64,000 nucleotides of DNA from Diphasiastrum complanatum (GCA_029204225.1 CM055096.1:46697079-46761078), one strand, 5' to 3'. Shown: positions 46,330 through 58,876, counted from the first letter of the stretch. A program made the numbers and translations. Notes: generated by a model not told the origin, from the letters alone.

Positions 46330-46790
46330 AATTGTATTCCACTTTGGCTATCACTAAACATGACAACACTTTGTATTTCTTTCACACTAATCTCACTTAA
46401 TAGTTGTTGTAGCCAAATTGCCTCACGAGTTGCTGAACTTAATGATTTATACTCATGATCAATTTCAGTGGTCGAAAGAGATATACTATCTCGCTTCTTA
46501 CTAGACCACGAAAAACAACCGTTGGCAAAAGTGAAAGTATGTCATGTGGTTGATCTTCTATCGTCTACATTACCAGTCCAATCAACATCAATGTATCTTG
46601 TAGCTTAGGTAAATCATGATGTCTTCTGTAAATCAAACCAACATTAGGTGTGCCTTTTACATACCTCAAGATTCTCTTTGCAGTCTTTCAGTGATCCACT
46701 GTAGGTGTCACCATAAATTGGCTAATCAAACTCACAACATAGTAGATCGGAACATTAGTGGTAATATAGATTAAGTTGACAATACACTAT
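46330..46790 (-). pseudogene. Copia RNase H/RT end
   Basis: The minus strand reads, in broken frames, a CFSWSSKKRDSISLSTTE-like RNase H core, REAIWLQQLL, and upstream DRRSTT and YVDWTGN-like words. These mark the C-terminal RT and RNase H of a copia element, adjoining the shared LTR. Confidence 0.75.
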
Positions 46791-47728
46791 AAAACTGATC
46801 GAATCAATCAACACAGCACACCATCAAGTGCTTCAAGACAAGACAAGACATAATTACTCTCACACAACTGTATATTCACAATAATTAACAAGTACAAAAG
46901 AAGGGCAACCAAATACCATGTACCATGTCTTTCCATGGCCCCTTGCCATAATTTAAGGTCCTTCACTTCTTCAAAGCATGATGGCTCTTGACATCCTCAT
47001 AACCATTTTGTGCCCCTTAGGTACTTGTTGTAAAGATAGCTACAAGTGCAAGCTTTACTCCCGACTCTAGCAGTACCACTTCTGCTCCAAGTGCTAGCAC
47101 CAACGCCACTCTCGACCAAAATCTAGCCAACGCTAAGTCCTTATGGCTAAAAAGCTTTGATCAGATCTAACAAAGTCCAGAGAGTTCAGATTGATGTGCA
47201 ATCACCTCATACGATCTAGACCTGACTAAAGGAAACATGGGGATCAATACATTATAGAGAGAGAAAATCCTAGAGAGAAAACAACATGCTTTACCAATTT
47301 GGTCTAAGCACTTGTTGTGAGGGAAGGTGGCGAATCCCATCAAGTTTGATGTAAGTCAGACAACTTGCTTTGAATGGATGTTACTCATTTTTAATGAAGC
47401 TTCGAGTTGGTTAAGTTTGATGTAAGTGGGATAGCTTGCTTGGAGGGAAGTTACCCACGTCAGGGACCCTGAACTAGCATGGCGCTAAATTGGTTCTCAA
47501 CATTGGTTCTAGAACTTCAAATTGGTCAAGTCTGATCTTCGTTGGTGACTTGGCTGCTTGTATGTCGAGTGGGATCGGACGACAAGTGTTGAAAGCTAGG
47601 AAGCTAAGTTGTGGTTCTCGGCTCCCTCTGGGATGTATGCTCTACATCACCTTTGGCTCAGGTGACACTTCTTAGCAAAAAAGTGTCCCAAGGAGTATCT
47701 TGATACATCCTTTTTCTTCCAACAAGTA
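46791..47728. other. Unassigned sequence inside copia remains
   Basis: No domains. Two phrases AAGTTTGATGTAAGT(C/G) at about 47342 and 47413, each followed by an (A/T)GCTTG and GTTAC pattern, form an imperfect repeat. Confidence 0.35.
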
Positions 47729-48520
47729 TTAACTTCTTGGCTCTAATTGGCAAATACCTTCCCTTTGGCTCTTGAATGGGTGGGGTTCAATCAAGATCAT
47801 CCTCCCCCGATCATGGTCTTCATGCTCGATGTCTTGTGGCATGATATCTTCATCTTCCTTCAAGACAATAGGAAGCCTTCCATTGTTACAATCAACTTCA
47901 GAAATACTATTCTCATTAAATTTTTGCATATAATAAAAAATCACATCCTTACTTACATAAATTTGTTGCATCGTAGGATCCAAACACATCTACCATTTGA
48001 TTCTCTTGTTGTAGCCAACAAATACGCATCTAATGGATTTTGCATCCAACTTGTTTCTTTCCTCCTTTGGCACATGCACATAGGCCTCGCAACAAAAGAT
48101 TTGAAACTTTTTAACTTTAGGCTTGACACATGTGAACGCCTACCTCTTCAGGAGTCACATTGGGAACCGCAACAATGGGACTATGATTTTTTGGGAAGGT
48201 AGCAGTGTTACAAGCCTCAAACCAATAGAAGTGCTTCATCATTGACCTTGCACTTCCTACAATCATGTGATTATTTCTTTCCACAACTCTATTGTTGCGA
48301 GGAGCATGAGCTTGTGTGAACTGCCTCTTAGTGCCATTTTCCTTGGAAAATTCTTCAAATTTGATTAGTTTATACTCACCCCCTCTATTTGATTTTAGCA
48401 CTTTGATTCATGCGTCCATCTAGTTATCCACCAAAGCCTTAAACTCCTTGGGACAAGCTAGTGCATCTATTTTCTTCTTCAGAAAATAGATCCACGTCTT
48501 CTTGGAGGTATAGCACTTTA
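47729..48520 (-). pseudogene. Copia integrase remnant
   Basis: Minus frames 48117-48401 (LKSNRGGEY, HAPRNNRVVERNNH, SMMKHFYWFEA) and 47729-47989 (QIYVSKDVIF) hold the integrase DDE core end and the integrase-RT linker. Same strand as the RNase H remnant, probably one element with RT replaced. Confidence 0.8.
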
Positions 48521-48989
48521 CATTCAAATATATTTTTGCTTTATTCTATAATAATTAACATTTATGAGTCATGTGATTATTCCAATTCTTGGCAAGTCAT
48601 CTGAAACTAATTTTCTTTGGTCATTGGCAAGTAGTGTGAGTGGTTAGGATGGATATATCATAAACACTAATCCTCCAATTATGCAATGGGTTACTTCACA
48701 TTAAATTCATGAAAGATATGTTGATGAGGACTTATTTAATGTTTAACACAAGTGGGTTTCGCCTGTTGGTGGTTTGACTAACATGAATCTTGGTATTTTG
48801 TTTGACTAACATAACCTCATTCATAAACAATACAATAACATGATTTTGTCATAACCACATGAACTCCAAGGGATAGGATGACAAGCAAAACATTTAGAAA
48901 TGATCATAACAAAGTACAAAAGGTGCTCGCAAATGAATGAGAAACATCTATATGTTGCTAGTTACGAATGAAGCCACAATTGATCTAGA
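48521..48989. other. No gene recognised
   Basis: AT-rich spacer. Confidence 0.35.
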
Positions 48990-49072
48990 GCTAAGCTATG
49001 AAAGCATCACATAAGCAAGACTTAACCCTATCTAAGCTATGAAAGCATCACATAAGCAAGACTTAACCCTAG
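48990..49072. repeat. 41-bp tandem duplication
   Basis: CTAAGCTATGAAAGCATCAC and the following 20 bases occur twice in tandem, just before the chromovirus B LTR homology, perhaps in its outer part. Confidence 0.85.
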
Positions 49073-49164
49073 AAAGCAGGAAAGAGAGAGATTAAAGAGA
49101 CTAAAGAGAGAGATCAATATCATCAGCTAAGTAACAAATGACACAGATTCTCTACTTATAGCCT

Positions 49165-49425
49165 ATAGGAAGCCCTAAAAGGAAGCTTCCAGTGGTTAGG
49201 GCCCAACTGGGAGGGATAATAGTGCGCCCTCCAAGAAGGCCCCCACTCTCCAGTAATATGTCCAAATGTCCAAATAATGAATAATAAGGCCCAAGGCCAA
49301 CCATATAGTCTCAATGTCAATAATGAATAAAAAAGGGCCCAAGTCCTGTTTATGCATAGAGTAAAGTAAATGTAAATGGATGTGGCAAATGTAATGATCC
49401 AAGTCCATAACTCTCATCGACACAA
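49165..49425 (-). repeat. Chromovirus B LTR copy, left
   Basis: Matches 52240-52484; homology ends at ATAACT on the right. The real LTR probably starts further left, around 48950-49100. Confidence 0.8.
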
Positions 49426-49544
49426 AAAAAAGACCCAACTGCCGAAAAGAAACTGGATCAAACAGCAGCAAGCCCTGGTGCATCAACAACTAGAGCAGCA
49501 TTTGATGTAGAGGAATCAACAAGTGCAGCAAGAGCACGATCCTG

Positions 49545-49700
49545 ATCCGCATGTGATGGCATATGATAAAAGACATCAATAGGCTCCCATGTGGCCTCCT
49601 CAATAGTACAACCATCCCACTAGATCAAAAACTGAATTTGCCGACAACGTCGACTATGGTGAAGGCGAACCTGGTGAATGGTAGTTGGTAAGAAAAAGAA
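49545..49700 (-). pseudogene. Chromovirus B chromodomain remnant
   Basis: The minus strand reads RRCRQIQFLI, a stop, then WDGCTIEEATWEP, parallel to the chromodomain of element A, including a stop at the same position. Confidence 0.75.
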
Positions 49701-50075
49701 CAGCTCATGATCAACATTGTGGCGACAAAGAGAACATCACGACTACGTCATCTGAAACCAAGCAATATGGAACAACCAGGAATGTCAAGGTATCCGTAAT
49801 GCCCAACCTAGTAGAGGATCAGCCCAAAAGATAGGGACATCATACCAAGGTATCCAAAAAGCCCGAGAAGGTAGAATTGCATCAGCAACGAGAAGCCATT
49901 AAGGAAACTGGAAAAGAGATGGACACTCATCGCGAATAGCCGCACCATACACATAACCATCAACCATATGTGCAAGGTGCCCCAAGAAAAGATAGCAGCA
50001 TCGGAAGACCCAACATCAAGGAACATAAGCAGGATGACAGACATGCTGTAATAGCATGGAAAAGCAAGCGAAGAA

Positions 50076-50306
50076 CTAGTCTGCACCAAAAATAATGTCA
50101 TAGCGCTCCAGAGGAATGATGTAGAAATCTGCCTGACCAGAAAAATCACCAATGCGATAATCCAAGCCCTGAAACGTTTGAGAACTGGGAAAAGAATGAG
50201 AACGAGCAACCTCAACACTGAGAGGTTGGGAAGCAGGAACATGCATAGCACGAATCCTGGTGGAAGTGTAACTGCTAATAAATGAATGTGTATTGTCTGT
50301 ATCCAC
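50076..50306 (-). pseudogene. Gypsy aspartic protease fragment
   Basis: A minus frame reads DTDNTHSFISS, the retropepsin active-site segment (DSG(A)THSFIS in related elements), then FYIIPLERYDIIFGAD, the conserved protease end. RT and most of integrase are missing between it and the chromodomain. Confidence 0.8.
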
Positions 50307-50333
50307 TAAAGAAGTATACTCTCATCCCGCATC

Positions 50334-51128
50334 TGATAAAATTCCAGCAAGCTCACACATGTGGGGAATGATCCTCAAGTGTGAATGATCTTGTTAAGCT
50401 TTGTGTTTAGCACATAAACTGATTCTAGATTGAATGCCAAGATCTAGAACAAGATTTATGGCTAAATCACAATCTAGCATGCTAAGAATCAAAGAATGAT
50501 AGCTTTGAAAAACAAGAGAGAAGAAGTACAAGAATTTAATGCATTAGCATAAGCCTCTACTCGAGTTAGAGAGAGAAAGAGAGAGCAAAATTCAAGCAAA
50601 TGATAGTGTAGATCCAAAATAACATGGAATAGCTTCAAAGCTTGGTTCCTCATAAAAAATTATGAGAATGTCTACACATATTTATGGAGTTTGAAGTAGC
50701 TCGAGGTAGAACCATCTCCATCTAACTTCCATCCACATCTATAAGTGAAAACTAGAGAATTAGTGACATTTGTCACTTCACATGCATGCATTTCTACCTA
50801 CTTTTACCAAGTGTCAAATATTCAACTAAAATTGTACAAATCATCATGCATGTGTCCAATTCACTTTGTGCATGCCTTGCATGTCACTATGGAACACTTA
50901 CAACCATTGCATGTGATATGCCACGAGTTTCTACAAGCCTATTATTGACATTTCTATGTCTACATTCTATATGCAAGTTGTATATTACCAACTAGACTTG
51001 AAGAGCCCATGTAGCTCGAGTTTCTTCTAGGCCAAATTTGGCATTTACAATGTGAAACAACAAACTCACATAGAAAAAACTTTGTGAAAAGCCTAAAGTC
51101 AAGATAGATGATTTTTCATTTTTCAACA
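50334..51128 (-). repeat. Minimal copia 3' LTR
   Basis: 795 bp, TGATAAAATTCCAGC to TTTTTCAACA. Confidence 0.9.
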
Positions 51129-51336
51129 CTCCTTCTAAAAATAATCTATATTGACTTGAACATGGATCTTGGTATTATTCCAAGATTGGCTCTACGTTTT
51201 TGCTCAAAGGTTTGGTGAGAAAATCTACAATACAAGATGATGTGTCGATGTGCTCCAAGTAGATTTTCCCTCCAATGAGCTTCTCTTGAACAATCAGAGA
51301 TAATAGCATGCAAAGCTTAATTTGGCTCTGATTCCA

Positions 51337-52041
51337 TGATAAAATTCCAGCAAGCTCACACATGTGGGGAATGATCCTCAAGTGTGAATGATCTTGTTAA
51401 GCTTTGTGTTTAGCACATAAACTGATTCTAGATTGAATGCCAAGATCTAGTACAAGATTTATGGCTAAATCACAATCTAGCATGCTAAGAATCAAAGAAT
51501 GATAGCTTTAAAAAACAAGAGAGAAGAAGTACAAGAATTTAATGCATTAGTATAAGCCTCTACTTGAGTTAGAGAGAGAAAGAGAGAGCAAAATTCAAGC
51601 AAATGACAGTGTAGATCCAAAATAACATGGAATAGTTTCAAAGCTTGGTTTTTCATAAAAAATTATGAGAATGTCTACACACATTTATGGAGTTTGAAGT
51701 AGCTCAAGGTAGAACCATCTCCATCCAACTTCCATCCACATCTATAAGTGAAAACTACTTTGTGCATGTCTTGCATGTCACTATGGAACACTTACAACCA
51801 TTGCATGTGATATGCCACGAGTTTCTACAAGCCTATTATTGACATTTCTATGTCTACATTCTATATGCAAGTTGTATATTACCAACTAGACTTGAAGAAC
51901 CCATGTAGCTCGAGTTTCTTCTAGGCCAAATTTGGCGTTTACAATATGAAACAACAAACTCACATAGAAAAAACTTTGTGAAAAGCCTAAAGTCAAGATA
52001 GATGCCTAAAGTCAAGATAGATGATTTTTCATTTTTCAACA
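51337..52041 (-). repeat. Minimal copia 5' LTR
   Basis: 705 bp, partner of 50334-51128 with an internal deletion near 51755. Confidence 0.9.
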
Positions 52042-52239
52042 ACATCTAGAATAATATGATCCACAAATGGAACAACATACGTAGGCATAATAACATAAGC
52101 ATCAATTGATAAGTTCTGGCCTAAATATGCATCTAGAAGAACCACATACCCGTCTAGACGGGTATCAGCAAAATAAGCTAGTGAATATACAATAGGACCG
52201 TCATGAAATGTATAACCATATGCCATATGGAGATCTTCT

Positions 52240-52484
52240 GGAGGAGGCCCTAAAAGGAAACTTCCAGTGGTTAGGGCCCAACTGGGAGAGATAATAGTGC
52301 GCCCTCCAAGAAGGCCCCCGCTCTCCAGTAATATGTCCAAATGTCCAAATAATGAATAATAAGGCCCAAGGCCAACCATATAGTCTCAGTGTCAATAATG
52401 AATAAAAAAGGGCCCAAGGCCTGCTTATGCATAAAGTAAAGTAAATGTAAATGGACATGGCGAATGTAATGAGCCAAGTTTATA
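52240..52484 (-). repeat. Chromovirus B LTR copy, right
   Basis: Direct repeat of 49165-49425, ending at ATAACT. Confidence 0.8.
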
Positions 52485-53265
52485 ACTTTGCTAATCCTTA
52501 CTTGTGGTTGCTGATTTTTTTAATAAAATTGAGGACAATCTAAAGACCTCTAAGATTTGCGTACTTGAAAATGCCAATTGGGAAGTTATATTTCTCCATA
52601 CAACGAGTCATTTTCTTTGAATAAACCGTTAATTGCTACCAAAAAACAATCTCCCAAAAAAAAAAAACTTGAGTGAGTAAATGGAAAAGGAGGGAGCAAG
52701 GCTTGAGACAAGAGACATGTGCTTGAAGAAGCATGGAGCCTAAGGAAAAAAGTTTGGAGAACTAGACGTTTGTATTTTTGTTTTTTTTTACATTTTCTAC
52801 TCTCCGTACCCTCAATATGTGATTTCTAATTCTTGGTCTCTCTATACATTCACCTTTCATGCACTTCAACAACGACAACTACACAAAGACTTGTGGACGA
52901 ATACCCCCTCTCCCCCTCCCCCCCCAAAAAAAAAAGAAAAAAAGAAAAAGAAAAAAGAATCCAGTGAGGAAGGAATCACCAATAGGCCACGAAGGAACGC
53001 AGGCAGCTGGTGAGTGGGCCAAGAGGAAAGTGGATGTGGATCTAGTGAGGAGGGGGAGCTGCAATCAACAAATGACTGATCTCAAGAGTGGGATTGGCAA
53101 GCTAGGTCCCCCACATATATAGCTCCACCGTGGGGGCTCACTTCAAAAGGGCAAATCTCACCTTATAGTTTTGGGGGCGCTTGCATTCATCCCAAGAGGA
53201 TGGGTCCTAAACTCCATTTGTGGCTCCTAGGTCCCATTGGCCTTGAAAGGAGGAGGCTGCAAGAC
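52485..53265. other. Upstream region of QCR9
   Basis: Unique-looking DNA with a C-run/A-run at 52905-52955 that creates Lys- or Phe-rich spurious frames. No other gene seen. Confidence 0.4.
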
Positions 53266-53272
53266 TATAAAA
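53266..53272 (+). promoter_or_regulatory. TATA box of QCR9
   Basis: ACTATAAAACG lies about 95 bp upstream of the ATG, giving a leader of about 65 bp. Confidence 0.65.
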
Positions 53273-53338
53273 CGAGGTAACGAGGACTTTTCCTCGAGAA
53301 GCCGCCTTCGATTATTTCTTAAGATCTCCTTCTTGCCA

Positions 53339-53363
53339 GAGAGAGAGAGAGAGAGAGAGAGAG
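53339..53363. repeat. (GA)n in QCR9 5' UTR
   Basis: About 12 GA units immediately before the start codon; a common feature of plant leaders. Confidence 0.95.
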
Positions 53364-53364
53364 A

Positions 53365-53481
53365 ATGGCGAAGGCAGGAGGAGCAGGAGCAAGCTTCATG
53401 GAGGGCGCCTATCGGGTGCTGATGCGCCGCAACTCTGTGTATATTGCATTCATTCTGACAGGAGCGCTGGTCGGAGAACGG
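53365..53481 (+). CDS. QCR9: Cytochrome bc1 complex subunit 9 (QCR9), exon 1
   Basis: The ATG at 53365 opens 39 codons: MAKAGGAGASFMEGAYRV, LMRRNSVYIAFILTGALVGER, then a GT donor at 53482. Plant QCR9 (about 70 residues) has the same short Gly-rich start, MRRNSVY and a single membrane helix ending in GER, followed by DYGV.KLWE in the second exon. The protein is a small structural subunit of mitochondrial complex III in the inner membrane. I could not find the second exon in the remaining 10.5 kb, so the gene continues beyond the window or is broken by the retroelements downstream. TATA box and GA-rich leader suggest a real promoter. Confidence 0.88.
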
Positions 53482-54840
53482 GTTTGTTTTCTTTTCCTTT
53501 TTCATCCTCTCTGCCCTTTTCATTCTGCGATCTTCCTTTCTTTTAGGGTTTGAAGAATCAATACGATTCTTCAAGATTCGTAGCGTCCTGGCTTCTTGTA
53601 GGGGTTTTGAAAATCGATATGGTTCTTGAAGAATCGTTGTATGCTGAAATGTTTTTTCTGTGTGCTCCCTTTGGTCTGTTGGCAATGTCCTTGTGTTTGC
53701 CTCCTGCAGCATGAAGTCTGGTCATGGTTGCCGTTTTCATTGTTAGGGTAATAACGGATCTTGCATCCAAAAGAGAAATAAAAACTGTCTTTCTGTTTAA
53801 GTTTTCACGTGAACATGCTGTAATCTGTTTTTTTTTCTCCTGCAACACATATTTTGATTACAACACTTGAAGACATTGTTTTTGCAAAGGCACTATTACT
53901 TTGAGGCAGGTGTAAAGGATTCAAATGTTTTGTTTTACTGATAGTTGATGTTCTCGGTCCAATTGGTCTTCGAAAACCATTTTCATGTCTCTGCAGTGCT
54001 CTGGTTGAACGATTTCTGTCATCTGATTGTGAAAACATTGTCTTCTTGAGCCCTCATTTCTGAGAGAATGAGAAGTGTAAAGAGACAAATTGCAAAATAA
54101 TCGAGAACAAGAAATCAGAGTGAAAGAGAAATCAGCATGTTTTTACAAGTACAACACCAAAAACGAGTGAGTCTGTATTCGATTTCAAAATCATTATATT
54201 GACAATAGAGCGACAACTGTCAAAATCCACCATCATGTAGACGAAATGCCCCAGGCACCGTGGCACAAGGAGGCACCAAGAATACGAGGGCATGATTCAT
54301 ACTTGACCGTTAACTGAATACCTTCATATTCACATGACAAACCAAGCAAACTATTGCTTGAATTGAATTCCAACAATTTTTTTTACAATCTAAACAGTAT
54401 TTGATTTTGTATGGCAGCAAGAACATGCTATCTATAAGTAATTCAAATCTGTCCTGACTCCCTTGCTAAAGCCTTTTTCATAATGGCTGCAACCATGCCA
54501 TGTGTGGCATAGAACTGCAGATGCATACAAGGTTACAAGCCGATTCAAATCAGCCGATTCATTCCGATTCGAATCGGCTAGCCAGGTTCGAATCGGAAAA
54601 AGGTTCAAACCCCCTTTTTTTTTTGGTTTGTTTTATAATGGGGGATTCTATTTGTGGAGACTAGTAAGTTCTAACATTAAACAAGTTACATTGATCCAGT
54701 GATCTGGTCTTGTACTCATCATTAGGCCAGTCATGGTCTATGTTGCATTAAACCGCGGTTCGAAATTCGAACCATTGAATCTGACGGGGCTGACTTCTAA
54801 AGATTGTAATTCGGTGTCTAACTTATTTGCAGTGTGGAGA
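53482..54840 (+). other. QCR9 intron 1, first part
   Basis: No coding signal. Inverted GCCGATTC/GAATCGGC words at about 54538-54600 form a local repeat. The left border of retroelement copy N2 is near 54845. Confidence 0.5.
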
Positions 54841-55201
54841 AAAGATTTTTCAGGTTGCAGGAAGGCGCCATTAATTATCTTCTTCGGGGCTACTTTTAGG
54901 TCGCCCACATCCGTGTAGGTTTATCCTACTTTTGTTGGTCCGCTGCTGCCCTATTTTTCAGATTTGCTCCTTTGCAGGAGGGCGCCCATCTACAAGCAAT
55001 TTTTATCTTCTGATTTGGCTGAAAAATCAGCACCCTTGTTGATTTTACAAAGTGAAGCTCCGCTTCTTTTTGCTTGTTTCCAGGTGTGGAAGAAGGCGCT
55101 AATTTTTTGTGATGATCCGATCACATTCCGTGGCTGAAAGTTGGACAGCATATTACCATTTGTAGGGTGTTTGCAACAACCCTATCCGTGTGTGTATTGT
55201 T

Positions 55202-55723
55202 TGTAGGAAATAGAAGCCTAAGGATCCAGGATCTTAACTATTCAATCACACAAAGCATTCTCAAAAGAAAGAGAGAGATGGCTAGAAACTCTCTTGTAGA
55301 AACTTGTGGACAGCCAAGAAGAATAGTCAATATTGCTTACAAAAGTGTCTTATACAAATGGGATGCACACATATATATAGTCCAAGATGACTATCTAACT
55401 TCATGACTATTGGCTATCCAACCACTTGACTATTGGCTTTCCAACTACTTGACTGGTTCTCCAACTACTTGACTATTGACTATCCAACTTTCTATAAGTT
55501 ACATAGAAAGAATAAGGTACCTCCAATATGTCAAGTTGGGGTACTTAATGTCACAATTAGGCCTAGTGGACCCATGAGTTCCTACCAAGTTAATTTCATA
55601 CTAACTTAGCTAACTCTAAGTTTAGTAGGCCTAATATAATAAATGACCATGGTTACACAAGTCTCGACCTTTTGGGTCAAAGTAACCTATGGTAATGTAA
55701 GCAATTCCATTTACATTCCAACA
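55202..55723 (-). repeat. Element M 3' LTR
   Basis: 522 bp, direct repeat of 62120-62641 with few differences. Confidence 0.93.
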
Positions 55724-55734
55724 CCCTCCTTAAA

Positions 55735-56080
55735 TGGAAATGCATAACATAAGATGAAGTAACTTCTCGAAAGAGAAAAATGCAACTTGCTGTCCGAACT
55801 TCATGTCGCCAAATAAACTTCGCACCGAAGTAGTCGAAATCTCATCCCCAATCATGTCCAACATATAAAAGGAAAAGAATGCGTAATAATGAAGCATCAA
55901 GTCGAAGGGTGAGGATTTGCATGCTCCATCCGAAGTAGGGAACCAACATAAACTCGGCAATAAGTCGAAACATGGACTTGTAATCCATCATAGGCTCCCA
56001 CATCATTCGAAAATACTTCTTACCATAAGGACAATAAAAAAGAGTACCAAACTGTTTTGGCATCACATCCTCCCAAACCT
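55735..56080 (-). pseudogene. Element M 3' ORF, distal half
   Basis: The minus strand reads WEDVMPKQFGTLFY, MMWEPMMDYKSMFRL, YFGWSMQILTLRLDAS and YVGHDWG then stop. The same C-terminus, with conservative changes, ends the N1 ORF at 58255. It is the continuation of 58882-59847 across the N1 insertion. Not a standard copia RNase H end. Function unknown. Confidence 0.6.
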
Positions 56081-56514
56081 TGTTAGAAGTAATAAATGAT
56101 AATGTTAGTTTCCCATAGGTTACTTTGACCCAAAAGGTCGAGACTTGTGTAACCATGGGTTAGGTTTATTATTTAAACCATGTTAAGTCAGTTTTAGTTG
56201 AGTTGGACCCAATTTTGGTCCAGTAGTAATTCGTGGGTCCAAGTAAAGTCTAATTATGTTAAGGGACCCTATCTCGACTTTTGGGAGTGCCCTATAATTA
56301 ATAGTGGGTCGTGGAAGGTTCTAGAACTTAGAGTTTGGAAGAGTCTAGGCCCTTGGAAGGCCTATTTATATGTACTCTTTGTTTATTTGTAATTCATTCC
56401 CTTTCAAGCATTGCTACTATTTTCTCTCTCCTTGAGGGCGCCTAACCCTCTCCCTCTTCTTCTTGTATATGGAGATTGAATGTTAGAAGGATCTTGGCAC
56501 TTTGATTTCCTACA
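56081..56514 (+). repeat. Element N1 5' LTR
   Basis: 434 bp; partner 58447-58876. Confidence 0.95.
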
Positions 56515-57352
56515 TGGTATCAGAGTCGTGGATCTTCTATGCTTGATTTAGGGCGTCCTACCAAAAGAGATCGTCTTCACTTAGGGATCACAAAAACTCA
56601 GCACCTTTGCTGATTTTTTGGAGTGAAGATCCGTTTGTTTGACTCTTTTCCGTTTTGCAGGAGGGCGCCACACATCAAAGAAGATAACAGGAATTTGGGC
56701 GCCCAAAAATCAGGTGGTTGTTTGCTGATTTTTCAGGTTGCAGGAAGGCGCCATTAATTATCTTCTTCGGGGCTTCTTTTAGGTCGCCCACATCCGTGTA
56801 GGTTTATCCTACTTCCGTTGGTCCGCTGCTGCCCTATTTTTCAGATTTGCTTCTTTGCAGGAGGGCGCCCATCTACAAGCAATTTCTATTCTTCTGATTT
56901 GGCTGAAAAATCAGCACCTTTGTTGATTTTACAAAGTGAAGATCCGCTTCTTTTTGCTTGTTTCCAGGTGTGGAAGAAGGCGCTAATTTTTTTGTGATGA
57001 TCCGATCACATTCCGAGGCTGAAAATTGGACAGCATATTACCATTTGTAGGGTGTTGCAACAGCCCTATCCGTGTGTGTATTGTTCACACTTTTTGGCAA
57101 GAAAGAAGGGTTCCGAAAAAGCTTTGTTGGAGGCTAACCTGATTCTTTGCTTGCTAGTTTTTGAGTTTGTAATGCAATTTCAGGCTGAAATTTTCAGCAC
57201 GCAAGGCTTGTAGGAGGGCGAGTTCCTACATCCATCTAATGTGTGATTTCGACACATTCCGGTGCTAATTTGTCAGATTTGATACTTGCTGGTTTTTGTG
57301 TCTTTTAGGGCACATTTAGGGTTTAAAAAGTTGATCTTCTTGGCTGGTTCTT

Positions 57353-58255
57353 ATGGCAAGAGATTTGGGAGCAATTCGTACTTGCTCAGGTGAAGATATG
57401 TTGGATGGCACCAACTATTCTTCATGGAGTTGCAAGCTGAGGTTTTGCATCGACGTGATGATCAAGATTTTATCGGTAACAAGATCTATCTTATATCATT
57501 TGAGATTTTACAAGACCTCTTAAAGTGCTTGGGAAACATTTTTAAAGATGTACCGAATAAAGGATTCATCATCATGCTTTCTCCTCTCTACTTCATCCTC
57601 TTTGAAGGTAGAAGAGCAAAGTCATGCAAAGTTTGATCATTGTCTTTCTACAAGTACAAGTTTGCATCAGAATGTTGGTATGGTAGAGCATTCTTCTTCT
57701 CTTGAGCCATTTGTTGCAAATGATGGATGCATTAGCGAAGAACTTTATGAGCAAGCTTCTCAAGATAATGTTTTGGAAAAGGCTGAAATCAAGCATTCTT
57801 TGAAGCCATGTTGTACTAATGGAGGAGGGGAAAAATCATGTCAATTAGTACATTGGTTGTCCGAGTCTTTGCGGGATAGCAAAGCATCTTTGTACCTTGG
57901 AGGAAACACACATGCCTCACCAAAATCAGTACCTTATGCTGATTTTTCTATTTTGATGCTTACTTCTTATGATGACGGTGTTGTCTTACCTAGTGTTGGT
58001 GAGCAGATCATTGATAGTAAGATTCAGGAGGATGTGATGGTAAAAGAGTATCATACTCTTCTTTATGTTTCTTGTGGTAAGAAGACTTATGGAATCATGT
58101 GGGAACCATTGATGGATTGCAAATCCATATTTCGGCTTGTGGCTGGTTTTTTGGTTACTTACTTTGGATGGAGCATGCTTGTCTTCACTCTTCGACTTGA
58201 TGCTACCGCACTTCGTATTCTACATCTCTTCTACATCGGGCATGATTGGGGCTGA
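57353..58255 (+). pseudogene. Element N1 gag start fused to 3' ORF
   Basis: The ATG at 57353 gives MARDLGAIRTCSGEDMLDGT and NYSSWSCKLRF, the copia gag N-terminus, which stops after about 55 codons. A second frame (57548-58255) runs 235 residues: NDGCISEELYEQASQ, THASPKSVPYADFS, QEDVMVKEYHTLLY, MWEPLMDCKSIFRL, FGWSM, TLRLDAT, GHDWG. It has no pol domains. Counterparts exist in M (minus, 55735-59847) and N2 (62987 onward). N1 depends on other elements for enzymes. Confidence 0.65.
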
Positions 58256-58446
58256 GATTTCGGCTACTTCGACTACTTCAAGCTGAAGTTTTTTTTTTTT
58301 TGCGGCATTAAGCTTGGACAACAAGCTAAATCTTTTCTTTTTCGGCTACATGGAGTTTTGGGCAGCATGCAACACTTTGCATTTTTGTTGCAATTTTTCA
58401 TACTTCATGTCATGTTATGTTTTTTTACATTATCATTTAAGGAGGG

Positions 58447-58876
58447 TGTTAGAAGTAATAAATGATAATGTTAGTTTCCCATAGGTTACTTTGACCCAAA
58501 AGGTCGAGACTTGTGTAACCATGGGTTAGGTTGATTATTTAGACCATGTTAAGTCAGTTTTAGTTGAGTTGGACCCAATTTTGGTCCAGTAGGAATTCGT
58601 GGGTCCAAGTAAAGTCTAATTATGTTAAGGGACCCTATCTCGACTTTTGGGGGTGCCCTATAATTAATAGTGGGTCGTGGAAGGTTCTAGAACTTAGAGT
58701 TTGGAAGAGTCTAGGCCCTTGGAAGGCCTATTTATATGTACTCTTTGTTCATTTGTAATTCATTCCCTTTCAAGCATTGCTACTACTCTCTCCTTGAGGG
58801 CGCCTAACCCTCTCCTTCTTCTTCTTGTATATGGAGATTGAATGTTAGAAGGATCTTGGCACTTTGATTTCCTACA
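58447..58876 (+). repeat. Element N1 3' LTR
   Basis: 430 bp; preceded by AAGGAGGG. Confidence 0.95.

Larger units (their letters stand above)
50329..52046 (-). mobile_element. Minimal copia element, 208-bp interior
   Basis: Two LTRs (50334-51128, 51337-52041) enclose only 208 bp. A PBS variant (TGGAATCAGAGCC on minus) adjoins the right LTR, and a purine tract adjoins the left. The interior still encodes the last residues of RNase H (KIYLEHIDTSSCIVDFLTKPL). Flanks GCATC/ACATC are probably a mutated target duplication. The right LTR lacks about 105 bp present in the left and has a 19-bp tandem duplication near its end. Confidence 0.88.
49165..52484 (-). mobile_element. Chromovirus remnant B, minus strand, interrupted
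   Basis: LTR segments at 49165-49425 and 52240-52484 are near-identical direct repeats (TAATAGTGCGCCCTCCAAGA...). Between them the minus strand encodes a chromodomain-like stretch and a protease, and a minimal copia element (50334-52041) is inserted. The LTR resembles chromovirus A (GTGCGCCCTCC...AAGGCCCAAGGCCA), so both belong to related families. The right LTR copy is truncated and lacks a PBS. Confidence 0.75.

Noticed and set aside
49808-50251. Leu-rich membrane protein on minus strand
   Set aside because: It is the wrong frame over the gypsy protease fragment; hydrophobicity is an artefact.
52819-53122. Lys-rich ORFs
   Set aside because: Come from a C-run/A-run tract at 52905-52955; no domain or homologous pattern.
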